From PALSA-911 sp043742865 (GTDB lineage: Bacteria; Pseudomonadota; Alphaproteobacteria; Acetobacterales; Acetobacteraceae): a stretch of 22,152 bases of DNA. Each line of letters opens with the position of its first letter. Position 1 is the first letter of the stretch. The notes under the pieces are model-generated. The model did no database searches. It saw only the letters and a list, made by a program, of their open reading frames with translations, and was not told the DNA's origin. The position numbers and the translations under genes are program-made. Shown piece by piece: positions 7,757-15,288 of this stretch. The DNA lies in assembly GCA_043742865.1 (NCBI GenBank), contig JAYTXR010000025.1:1-22152 (forward strand). Reading direction: 5' to 3'.

Positions 7757-8218
7757 ATGACAAAGCCTCCGTCCAAAAAGATCGCGACTGTCCCGGCAGC
7801 CGCGGCGGACACGGCGCAGGCGCTCGTCGATCTGTCGAATGCGCTGTCGGATTTTTCCGACAAGCTGGACGATTACATCAAATCGTCGGGCGATCCGTTC
7901 ACGCCGGTGATGCAGCAGCTTCGCAACATGGATACGCATATCGCGGCGGACGCGGACCTGATCGGGCGCCTCGCGGTAGAGGCCCTGGCTAACGAGGTCC
8001 GCACCGCGATTTCCGATCTCAACGACCAGGTGAAAGTGGCCAGGACGACGCTCGACAGCATCCATAACGTCAAAACGGCATTAAGTATAGTCGCCGCCGT
8101 GCTGAGCACCGCGGCGGCGATCTCCACCGGGAATCCGCTGGCGTCGGCCCAAAGCGTTCTGTCGCTGGCCCAGGTCATTGCATCCGCCGTGCAGGCGTCC
8201 AATTCAGCCGGCGGCTGA
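7757..8218 (+). CDS. Small alpha-helical protein of unknown function with hydrophobic C-terminal region
   Basis: This is a 153-residue protein of no family known to me. I chose the ATG at 7757 (MTKPPSKK), preceded by an AGCAGG site, over the in-frame ATG at 7724, whose leader (MCEAGYRKAS) lacks a ribosome site. Residues 20-105 look like amphipathic, coiled-coil-prone helices. They are followed by an Ala/Ser-rich hydrophobic region (about 110-150) broken by TGNPLA, which could form a helical hairpin. There is no signal peptide. It stops 16 bases before the convergent sirtuin stop. Its pairing with the preceding lipoprotein is the only functional clue. A membrane-inserting helical protein is possible but is inference. 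Confidence 0.7.
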   Translation: MTKPPSKKIATVPAAAADTAQALVDLSNALSDFSDKLDDYIKSSGDPFTPVMQQLRNMDTHIAADADLIGRLAVEALANEVRTAISDLNDQVKVARTTLDSIHNVKTALSIVAAVLSTAAAISTGNPLASAQSVLSLAQVIASAVQASNSAGG

Positions 8219-8234
8219 CGGCCTGTGCGCGGCT

Positions 8235-8984
8235 TCAGTTCACCCCCATTGCATCGCCCAGCGTATCGCCGATCCCCTCGCGGATCACCAGATCGGCCAT
8301 CCGATCGAGCCCCGTAGGTTCGCGGTTGACGATCACCAGCGAAGCGCCATTCCGCTTGGCGATCTCGGGGAAGCCGGCCGCCGGATACACGACCAGCGAC
8401 GACCCCGCCACGATGAATAGATCGGCGGCTAGGGTTTCCGCCTCCGCCCGGCGCATCGCCTCCGTTGGCATGGACTGGCCGAACGAAATCGTTGCGGCCT
8501 TCACATGGCCGCCGCAGGCCGCGCAATCGGGCGGATCGCCCGAACGCTCAAACTCGATCTTGATGTCGTCGATCTCGTAGCGCCGGGCACAGGACAGACA
8601 AGTGGCGTAGGTGGCGTTGCCGTGCAGCTCGATCACCTGGCGGTCCGGCACACCCGATAGCTGGTGCAGCCCGTCGATGTTCTGGGTGATCACCGAACCC
8701 GCCCGACCCTCGCGCACCAGAGTGGCGACGGCGCGATGGCCGCGATTGGGCTCGGCGGCGCGGATGGTCAGGTCGGTGACGAATTTGCGCCGCCAGGTTT
8801 CCCGCCGCGCCACCACCGAGGCCATGAAATCGCGAAAATCGATCGGCGCCATCGTCGTCCATATACCGCCCGGCGAGCGGAAATCCGGAATGCCCGATTC
8901 CGTGCTGATCCCGGCCCCGGTGAAAAACACGATACGCGCCGAGCGCGCGATAAGCCGGTGGAGTTCGGCGCTTTCGGGTGACAC
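8235..8984 (-). CDS. NAD-dependent protein deacylase (Sir2 family)
   Basis: Sirtuins remove acyl groups from protein lysines using NAD+, releasing nicotinamide and O-acyl-ADP-ribose. From the start chosen here the protein has 249 residues. It shows GAGIS (23-27), the IPDFRSPGGIW segment, TQNIDGLH (100-107), catalytic His121 (LHGN), zinc ligands Cys129, Cys132, Cys154 and Cys157, and the GSSL and NRE nucleotide-binding motifs near the C-terminus. An in-frame TTG at 8999 would overlap the Nudix stop. I prefer the GTG at 8984 because a GAGGAA ribosome site stands 7 bases upstream of it. It is co-directional and nearly overlapping with the Nudix gene, suggesting one transcript. Confidence 0.94.
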   Translation of the reverse strand: MSPESAELHRLIARSARIVFFTGAGISTESGIPDFRSPGGIWTTMAPIDFRDFMASVVARRETWRRKFVTDLTIRAAEPNRGHRAVATLVREGRAGSVITQNIDGLHQLSGVPDRQVIELHGNATYATCLSCARRYEIDDIKIEFERSGDPPDCAACGGHVKAATISFGQSMPTEAMRRAEAETLAADLFIVAGSSLVVYPAAGFPEIAKRNGASLVIVNREPTGLDRMADLVIREGIGDTLGDAMGVN

Positions 8985-8995
8985 CGCCAGGTTCC

Positions 8996-9826
8996 TCAAT
9001 CGGGCATGGAAGGCGGGTTGGTCGCCTCGAACAGCTCCCCGCCGTAATCGGCCTCGGCCGGCAGCCGCAGGAAGCGCACGCCGGAGGCGGATTTTTCCAT
9101 CACCGGCAGCACCGTGACGATCTTCGCCGCCCGCGCCGCCGCCATCGCCGCGCCGGAGGTCGCGTGACGGCCGAGTTTCTCCAAATTTCTCTGCGTGGGA
9201 AACACCAGTTTGTAGGTCCCGGCCGAGGTCTCCGCGATCGCCTGGCGGGGGGAAATCCAGACGGAGTCGACCGTTTCCTCCCCGTCATGCGCCGCAATCT
9301 GGTCGGGCGGCGCCACGGCGAGGAAAAACCACGTGTCGAAGCGCTTGGGCATCGCCACCGGCGTGATCCAATGGGCGAACGCCACCAGCGCATCGGGGGC
9401 GAGCACCAGATCCTCGGCGATCAGAATATCGGCGAAGCTTTTCTCCCCGGCGGTCATCGCCACGCGCCAGGCGGCCTCGATCGCGCGCAGCCGCATGGCC
9501 GATACCAGCGAGCCCTCGCCACGCTCGCGGGCGAGTAGAATACCACATTCCTCATAAGTTTCCCGCAGGGCGCCGACACGCAGCGCCGCGTCGGCGGCCG
9601 TCAGACCGGGCTGGAGGGGAAACAAGGCCGGGTTCGCCGCGATCGCGTGATCGCCGGGATCGATCCGCCCGCCGGGGAACACCAAGGCGCCGGAAGCGAA
9701 CTCGATCTGGTGGTGGCGGACCACCATGAACACCTGCATCCCGCCGCCTTCGTCGTCCGGGTCGCCATCGCGCAACAACAGCACAGTGGCGGCCAGCCGG
9801 GGCTCGACGATCAGATTGGTTTCCAT
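8996..9826 (-). CDS. Nudix hydrolase with extended Nudix box (NUDT19/CoA diphosphatase-like)
   Basis: Nudix enzymes hydrolyse nucleoside diphosphates linked to another group, using Mg2+ or Mn2+. In this 276-residue protein the FPGG turn (residues 50-53) and the REtyEEcG core (88-95) are separated by about 35 residues instead of the usual dozen. Such an insertion is typical of NUDT7/8/19-like proteins, some of which cleave coenzyme A or acyl-CoA. The substrate here is inferred only from that resemblance. It starts 40 bases from the stop of the DUF4239-like gene and is followed by the sirtuin after 11 bases. Coupling a CoA- or NAD-type pyrophosphatase to a deacylase is plausible but unproven. 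Confidence 0.88.
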   Translation of the reverse strand: METNLIVEPRLAATVLLLRDGDPDDEGGGMQVFMVVRHHQIEFASGALVFPGGRIDPGDHAIAANPALFPLQPGLTAADAALRVGALRETYEECGILLARERGEGSLVSAMRLRAIEAAWRVAMTAGEKSFADILIAEDLVLAPDALVAFAHWITPVAMPKRFDTWFFLAVAPPDQIAAHDGEETVDSVWISPRQAIAETSAGTYKLVFPTQRNLEKLGRHATSGAAMAAARAAKIVTVLPVMEKSASGVRFLRLPAEADYGGELFEATNPPSMPD

Positions 9827-9866
9827 GGCGCCAGAAGATCACCGCGTTCCGAACTCGGCAAGACCG

Positions 9867-10670
9867 CTACTGGCTCAGATGCACCAGCGCCGCGCGCAAC
9901 GGCTGGCTCGGCACGGGAAACAGACCGCCAAACGGCCTATCATAAACCAGAATGACGAAAATCGCCGAGGCAATGGACACCGCCCCCAGCGCCAGCATCA
10001 CCAACACGAGCATGTTGCGCGGCGCGCACAGGCCGAAACTGGCAAATACCACCGCCAGCCAGAACACCAGCACGATATAGAACGGCATATCGATCGAAGC
10101 GCTGGCCTCCTCGATCAGCTTCCAGCGCCGCTGCACCACTTGCTGGAAATCGCCGAGGCCGTCATCTGCCAGCCGGCGCTGCATGGCGTCCTGCGGCCGC
10201 AACCGGCGGATGTCGAGCTCGATCTCGATCAGCATGTTGCCGAGCTGGGAATTCTCGATCCGCTTCTCCACTTTGTCGGGCGGCAGCTGGCGTGGATAAT
10301 AATCGCCGGCGGGCAGCGTCTCGCCGGGCCAGGTGGTGGCGATCGCCGATGCGGTGTAGCTGCGCAGTTTTTGCCGCGCGAGATCTGTCTCTGGGCCGTA
10401 CTCGCGTAGCGTCTGATCCAGCTCGATGATCATCGCCGCAAAACCGCGCAAATCCGTATTCACCGTGTCGCGGGTGGTCTTGACCGAGCTGGTCAGCAAC
10501 CCGAGCACTAAAGCGGCGAACGTCACAAGCATCGTGGTGACCAGACGCACCAGGTTGAGCGTGTCCTGGCTTCGGTGGTGTTCCGCCAGCAGCGGGCGGA
10601 TATAGAGCCCGAGCGCGCTGCTGGCGAGCAGAATTCCCACCAGCAGCAACGCGTTCAGCAGCTCCATCAT
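9867..10670 (-). CDS. DUF4239-like four-helix inner-membrane protein
   Basis: This 267-residue protein has two N-terminal membrane helices (about residues 5-24 and 44-64), a long soluble middle domain (65-195) rich in charged and helical sequence, and two C-terminal membrane helices (about 200-220 and 227-250). This topology and the overall sequence style match the DUF4239 (bestrophin-like) family of unknown function, but I assign it from memory. I placed the start at the ATG pair 10670/10667 (MMELLNALLLV), because the frame upstream runs through the SDR gene as a shadow. It follows the SDR stop by 17 bases, so the two are probably co-transcribed. Nothing in the sequence says what it transports or senses. 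Confidence 0.72.
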   Translation of the reverse strand: MMELLNALLLVGILLASSALGLYIRPLLAEHHRSQDTLNLVRLVTTMLVTFAALVLGLLTSSVKTTRDTVNTDLRGFAAMIIELDQTLREYGPETDLARQKLRSYTASAIATTWPGETLPAGDYYPRQLPPDKVEKRIENSQLGNMLIEIELDIRRLRPQDAMQRRLADDGLGDFQQVVQRRWKLIEEASASIDMPFYIVLVFWLAVVFASFGLCAPRNMLVLVMLALGAVSIASAIFVILVYDRPFGGLFPVPSQPLRAALVHLSQ

Positions 10671-10687
10671 GATCGACGCCGATACCG

Positions 10688-11440
10688 CTAGGTCAGATAC
10701 AGACCGCCGTTTACATGGATCGTCTGGCCGGTGATATAGGCGCCCTCCGGTCCCGCCAGATGGCGCACCATGGCGGCGATGTCGTCGACGCTGGCCTTGC
10801 GCTGCAACGGGATGGCGCTGTCGCCGAGCGTGCCAGGCCGCACCCCGGCCGCGGCCCCTCGCACGGTATCCACAGAGCCGGGTGCGACGGTGTTGGCGGT
10901 GATGCCGTGCGGCGCCAGCTCGATCGCCAGCGCGCGCATCAGCCCCTCGAGGCCCGCCTTGGAGGCGGAGACATGGCAGCGGTTCGGCGTGCCGACATGG
11001 GTGGAGATGCCGGACAGCGCGACGATCGCGCCGCCGCCGCGGCGGATCATGTGCGGCACCGCCGCGCGGGCCAGGATGAACGCCCCATCCAGCGCCACCG
11101 ACAGGATTTCCCGCCATTCGGCCAGCCCCATGTCCAGGAACGCGGTCTGCCGCCGCAGCCCGGCATTGCTGATCAGAATGTCGATCCCGCCCAGGCTGGC
11201 GACCGCCGCATCGGTCATGCGCGCGACCGCTTCGGGGTCCGACACATCGGCGATGGCGGTCATCGCACGCCCGCCTTCGGCCTCGATCTCCCGCACCACC
11301 GCGTCCAGCGCCGCCTGGTCACTGCGGCCGTTGATGACGACGCCCGCCCCATCCCGGGCCAGCTTCAGCGCGATGGCCCGGCCGATGTTCTTGCCGGCCC
11401 CGGTGACCACGGCAACTTTACCATCGAGCGGCTTGGGCAT
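10688..11440 (-). CDS. SDR family protein with degenerate catalytic tetrad
   Basis: This is a 250-residue Rossmann-fold protein of the classical SDR size with an intact cofactor loop (TGAGKNIG, residues 13-20) and SNAG (91-94). The active site is altered: the usual Tyr of YxxxK is Val157 (HVSASK) and the usual Asn of the tetrad is Ala116. Lys161 is kept, and a Ser (143) lies one position off the usual catalytic Ser. The C-terminal PGSVDT and ITGQTIHVNGG motifs are normal. The start at 11440 (MPKPLDG) has GGAGG 5-6 bases upstream; the upstream ATGs at 11452 and 11509 do not. It may bind NAD(P) without classic dehydrogenase activity, or use a different mechanism. It is divergent from the catabolic operon. 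Confidence 0.88.
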   Translation of the reverse strand: MPKPLDGKVAVVTGAGKNIGRAIALKLARDGAGVVINGRSDQAALDAVVREIEAEGGRAMTAIADVSDPEAVARMTDAAVASLGGIDILISNAGLRRQTAFLDMGLAEWREILSVALDGAFILARAAVPHMIRRGGGAIVALSGISTHVGTPNRCHVSASKAGLEGLMRALAIELAPHGITANTVAPGSVDTVRGAAAGVRPGTLGDSAIPLQRKASVDDIAAMVRHLAGPEGAYITGQTIHVNGGLYLT

Positions 11441-11556
11441 GGGGGCCTCCATTTTGATTGCGGCAGCACCGACTATAGGGGGGTGGATGGCGCCCGGCAT
11501 AGCTGGCAAGCTGGCGCAAACGGGGCTCCGACAATGGACCCGGGAGGGAAACTACC
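11441..11556. promoter_or_regulatory. Divergent promoter region of the SDR gene and the six-gene operon
   Basis: These 116 bases separate divergent start codons. A TATAGT hexamer on the minus strand (11472-11477) could be the -10 box of the SDR gene. A direct repeat of AGCTGGC (11501-11507 and 11509-11515) and a GGGAGGG ribosome site before the ATG at 11557 are visible. No clear -35 boxes or palindromes were found. Confidence 0.4.
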
Positions 11557-12573
11557 ATGGCAGTTCAGACAGTCACCGGCGCCATCGAACTCAATGAACT
11601 CGGCCGCACCTTGATGCACGAGCATCTGTTCATCGCCTTTCCCGGCGCCGAATACGATCCGCTCGCGGTGCTCGACCGCGCGGCCTTCATCGCCGAGGCG
11701 GTCAAGCGGCTACGGCAACTGCGCGAGGAGCACGGCGTGCGCAGCTTCGTCGATCCCTGCCCGATCGAGCTGGGGCGTGATGCCGGAATGATGGCGGAAA
11801 TCGCCGAAAAATCCGAAATGAACGTGATCTGCACCACCGGCTTCTATTTTGAGGCAATGGGTTTCCCGGTGTATTGGCGCGCCCGCACCGTGGACGAGAT
11901 CGCCGAATTGTACATTCACGAAATTACCCGCGGCATCGTCCAGAATGGCAAAAATACCGGTGTGAAGGCCGGCGCCATCAAGGTTGCCACCGGCGCCCCG
12001 GCGATTACCGAGTTGGAGGAAAAATTCCTCGCCGCCGCCTGCATCGCGCAGAAGGCCACGGGGATACCGATCATCACCCACACGCAGGACGGCTATGGCG
12101 GGCCGGAACAGCAGAAGCTTTTCGCCGATGGCGGCGTGGCACCGCATCGCTGCCTGATCGGCCATTGCTGCGGCAATCCGGACCCTTCGTACCACAAGCG
12201 TGTCGTCGAGGGCGGGTCCTATATCGGCTTCGACCGGATCGGGCTGCACCGCTACATGCCGGACGAAACCCGCGCCGATAATCTGGTCAAACTGGTCCGC
12301 TCCGGCCACCGCGCACAGATCATGATGAGCCAGGACCGCCATTGCGGCTGGCTCGGCAAATTCGCCCGTCAGGTGCCGCCGGAGGAGCAGGCGAAGATCG
12401 ACGCGATGAACGCGGCCGGCAAATGGCCGCCGCCGTACACCTATCTGTTCACCGATTTCGTGCCGATGCTGCGCGACCGCGGGCTGAACGAGCAGGAGAT
12501 CTTTTCCATTCTCGACGAAAACCCGCGCCGCTTCTTCGCCGGCGAGGTATTGCCCGCGGCGATGGCGGGCTGA
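11557..12573 (+). CDS. Phosphotriesterase-family metal-dependent hydrolase (amidohydrolase superfamily)
   Basis: This is a 338-residue TIM-barrel hydrolase with a two-metal centre. All the expected metal ligands are present: HxH at His21/His23 (MHEHL), the probable carboxylated Lys142 (AIKVATG), His175 (THTQ), His203 (IGHC) and Asp260 (SQDRHC). The family includes phosphotriesterases and the more common phosphotriesterase-like lactonases. With the neighbours being oxidoreductases and acyl-CoA dehydrogenases, a lactone or ester substrate is the better guess, but this is inference. The ATG at 11557 is preceded by GGGAGGG. It is the first gene of the operon, and its stop overlaps the next start by one base (TGATG). 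Confidence 0.92.
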   Translation: MAVQTVTGAIELNELGRTLMHEHLFIAFPGAEYDPLAVLDRAAFIAEAVKRLRQLREEHGVRSFVDPCPIELGRDAGMMAEIAEKSEMNVICTTGFYFEAMGFPVYWRARTVDEIAELYIHEITRGIVQNGKNTGVKAGAIKVATGAPAITELEEKFLAAACIAQKATGIPIITHTQDGYGGPEQQKLFADGGVAPHRCLIGHCCGNPDPSYHKRVVEGGSYIGFDRIGLHRYMPDETRADNLVKLVRSGHRAQIMMSQDRHCGWLGKFARQVPPEEQAKIDAMNAAGKWPPPYTYLFTDFVPMLRDRGLNEQEIFSILDENPRRFFAGEVLPAAMAG

Positions 12574-13619
12574 TGAAGGTCCTGACCACGCTGCCGCAAT
12601 CGGATTTGCGCCAGGTTGCGGACGCCGCCAGGCAGGCGGAAGCCGACGGCTATGACGGCGCGATGACGATGGAGAACAAGAACGACCCGTTCCTGGCCCA
12701 CGCCATCGCCGGCACGGTCACCGAGCGGATGGAGCTCGGCACCTCGGTGGCGATTTCGTTCCCACGCAGCCCGATGGTTATCGCCAATGCCGGTTGGGAT
12801 TTGCAGATCGCCTCGCGCGGGCGTTTCGTGCTCGGCATCGGTCCGCAGATACGCCCGCATAACGAAAAGCGGTTCTCCGTGCCCTGGACCCCGCCGGTGC
12901 CGCGGATGCGCGAATACGTCCAGGCGCTGCGGGCGATCTGGACCAGCTGGGAGACCGGCGACAAACTGGATTTCCGCGGCCAGCACTACACATTCACCCT
13001 GATGCCGCCGTATTTCGTGCCGAAATCCCTGCATCTGCGGATGGTGCCGATCACGCTCGCCGCGGTCGGGCCGCATTCGCTGCGTCTGGCCGGGGAGGTC
13101 GGCGACGGCGTGCGGCTGCATTCGTTCTGCACCCGTGGCTACGTGGACCAGATGGTCGTGCCCTTGGTGCGCGAGGGCATGGCGAAATCCGGCCGCGCGT
13201 TTGAGCATTTCGAGGTCACCGGCGGCGGCTTCGTCGCCACCGGACCGGACGCGCAAACCACGGCCCAGAACGCCGAATGGGTACGCGCCCGTATCGGCTT
13301 CTATGGCTCCACGCCCGGCTACTGGGCGGTGCTGGAAACCCACGGCCACGGCGATCTGGGCCGCGAATTGAACCAGCTGTCCAAGCAGGGAAAATGGGAG
13401 GAGATGACCCGGCTTGTGCCGGACGATCTGGTGCACCTGTTCGCCGCGGTTGGCACGCACAAGGAAATCGCCGCGGCGATCGAAACGCGTTTTGGCGGCT
13501 TAAGCGACGCCATCTCGCTGCGCGGCGACCCTGGCGTGGATGCGCCGGTGCCGCCGGACCTGATCCAGGACATCCAGCGCATCCCCACTCGTTTCATCGG
13601 CCACAAGACGGCCTGGTAG
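12573..13619 (+). CDS. LLM class F420-dependent oxidoreductase (TIGR03617-like)
   Basis: This is a 348-residue luciferase-like TIM-barrel oxidoreductase. The start at 12573 gives the family N-terminus MKVLTTLPQSDL and overlaps the upstream stop by one base, so it is translationally coupled. Visible landmarks are the YDGAMTMENKNDPF segment, TSVAISFPRSPM, the signature LQIASRGRFVLGIGPQI and the GEVGDGVRLHSF strand. The sequence fits the TIGR03617 subgroup, predicted to use cofactor F420; no member I can recall has a firm substrate here. It shares only the fold signature with the LLM at 5983. The GMC oxidoreductase follows after 9 bases. A redox or Baeyer-Villiger-like step in a catabolic route is an inference from context. 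Confidence 0.9.
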   Translation: MKVLTTLPQSDLRQVADAARQAEADGYDGAMTMENKNDPFLAHAIAGTVTERMELGTSVAISFPRSPMVIANAGWDLQIASRGRFVLGIGPQIRPHNEKRFSVPWTPPVPRMREYVQALRAIWTSWETGDKLDFRGQHYTFTLMPPYFVPKSLHLRMVPITLAAVGPHSLRLAGEVGDGVRLHSFCTRGYVDQMVVPLVREGMAKSGRAFEHFEVTGGGFVATGPDAQTTAQNAEWVRARIGFYGSTPGYWAVLETHGHGDLGRELNQLSKQGKWEEMTRLVPDDLVHLFAAVGTHKEIAAAIETRFGGLSDAISLRGDPGVDAPVPPDLIQDIQRIPTRFIGHKTAW

Positions 13620-13628
13620 GCGGAATTC

Positions 13629-15275
13629 ATGGCACAGAATATCGGAACCTTCGATTACATCGTCACCGGCGCGGGCTCGGCCGGCTGCGTGATGGCGGCA
13701 AGGTTGTCGGAGTCCGGACAATACCGCGTGCTGCTGCTGGAAGCCGGCGGCAAGGACCGCAATCCATGGATCCACATTCCGCTCGGCTACGCCAAGCTGT
13801 TCAATAATCCGGCGGTCAACTGGATGTTCGACAGCGAGCCCGAGGAGGAGCTGGAAAACCGCACCATGTACCAGCCGCGTGGCAAAGTGCTGGGCGGCAC
13901 CAGCTCGATTAACGGCATGATCTACATCCGCGGCACACCGTCCGATTACGACGAATGGCGCCAGCGCGGCTGCGAGGGCTGGAGCTGGGACGAGGTGCTG
14001 CCGTATTTCCGCCGCGCCGAGGACCAGGTGCGCGGCCCCAGCGAACTGCATGGCGTCGGCGGCCCACTGCGGGTGTCCGACCAGCCGCATCACTGGCCGC
14101 TGGCCCAGGCGATGATCGAGGCCGGCAAGCAGGCCGGTCTGCCCGCCAACGACGATTTCAACGGCCCGCAGCAGGAAGGCATCGGCTGGTATCAGACCAC
14201 CACGCGCGACAACCGCCGCGGCAGCACCGCGGTTTCGTATCTGCGCCCGGCCAAGGGCCGGCAGAACCTGGTCGTGCTGACCCGCGCCCACGCGACCCGG
14301 CTGCTTCTGGAGAATGGCCGCGCCGTCGGCGTTGAATTCCAGACGCCATCCGGGCGGCAATCGGCGCGGGCGACGCGGGAAGTGATCGTTTCCGGCGGCG
14401 TCTATGGCTCGCCGCAACTATTGCTGCTGTCCGGGCTTGGACCCGCCGAGCAGTTGCAGCATTTCGGCATTCCGGTGGTTCGTGACATGCCGGGCGTCGG
14501 CGCCAATCTGCGCGATCACTTCTATCTGCAGATGATCTATCGCTGCGCCCAGCCGGTCACGGTCAATGATTTCGCCAATAGCTGGCCGCGGAAGATCGTT
14601 GGGGCGGCACGCTACGCGCTGTTCCGCAGCGGCGAGATGGCCGGCAACGGCATGTATTGCGGCGCCTTCGCGCGCAGCGATCAACGGCTGGAACGGCCCG
14701 ATCTGCAAATCAACATGGCCTGCTGGAGCACCGCCGAACGCACCCGCACGGGCATAATGCCGCATTCGTTTCCCGGCCTGACCATGAGCCCGGTGCATCT
14801 GCGCCCCGACGCGATCGGTCACGTGAAGTTGAAAAGCCCCGATCCGCTGGCGCCGCCGCTGATCAAATTCAACTTCTTCAAGACTGAATACGACCGCCAG
14901 GCACTGATCGCCGGCATGAAGCTGATCCGCAAAATCTGTGCGCAGCCGGCATTGGCAGCGTATGTAGCGCACGAGATCGAACCCGGCGAGCAGGTGCAGA
15001 CCGACGAGGATTTCATCGCCGACATCCGCCATCGGGGCTATTCCAACCTGCATCCGGTCGGCACATGCCACATGGGCCATGATCCGCATGCGGTGGTCGA
15101 TCCGCAGTTGCGGGTCTATGGCGTGGACGGGCTGCGGGTGGTGGACGCCTCGATCATGCCGAGCATCGTTGCCGGCAACACCAACGCCCCAACCATCATG
15201 ATCGCGGAGAAGGCGGCCGGGATGGTGCTGGAGGCGGCCCGGGCGGGTGGGACAAGTCAGGTGGCGGCGGAATGA
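13629..15275 (+). CDS. GMC family FAD-dependent alcohol dehydrogenase/oxidase (choline dehydrogenase-like)
   Basis: This 548-residue flavoprotein of the glucose-methanol-choline family oxidises alcohols to aldehydes or ketones. The FAD dinucleotide loop GAGSAG is at residues 14-19, followed by the LLLEAGG strand. GMC signature 1 (GKVLGGTSSINGMIYIRG) is near residues 85-102, and signature 2 (the SGGVYGSPQLLLLSG region) is near 257-271. The catalytic pair His475 (HPVGTCHMG) and Asn519 (NTNAP) is 44 residues apart, the same spacing as in choline oxidase. The family resemblance to BetA does not mean choline is the substrate: no betaine genes are nearby. It lies in the middle of the catabolic operon, 13 bases before the first acyl-CoA dehydrogenase. 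Confidence 0.93.
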   Translation: MAQNIGTFDYIVTGAGSAGCVMAARLSESGQYRVLLLEAGGKDRNPWIHIPLGYAKLFNNPAVNWMFDSEPEEELENRTMYQPRGKVLGGTSSINGMIYIRGTPSDYDEWRQRGCEGWSWDEVLPYFRRAEDQVRGPSELHGVGGPLRVSDQPHHWPLAQAMIEAGKQAGLPANDDFNGPQQEGIGWYQTTTRDNRRGSTAVSYLRPAKGRQNLVVLTRAHATRLLLENGRAVGVEFQTPSGRQSARATREVIVSGGVYGSPQLLLLSGLGPAEQLQHFGIPVVRDMPGVGANLRDHFYLQMIYRCAQPVTVNDFANSWPRKIVGAARYALFRSGEMAGNGMYCGAFARSDQRLERPDLQINMACWSTAERTRTGIMPHSFPGLTMSPVHLRPDAIGHVKLKSPDPLAPPLIKFNFFKTEYDRQALIAGMKLIRKICAQPALAAYVAHEIEPGEQVQTDEDFIADIRHRGYSNLHPVGTCHMGHDPHAVVDPQLRVYGVDGLRVVDASIMPSIVAGNTNAPTIMIAEKAAGMVLEAARAGGTSQVAAE

Positions 15276-15288
15276 ACGGGAGAAATCT

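Noticed and set aside
10671..11117. N-terminal extension of the DUF4239-like gene through the SDR gene
   Set aside because: The extension lies wholly within the SDR coding region in another frame and is Arg/Gly-rich. The membrane protein begins cleanly at the ATG pair near 10670.
13629..15275. Calling the GMC gene betA (choline dehydrogenase)
   Set aside because: Only family-level motifs are seen, and no betB, betI or betaine transporter is nearby.
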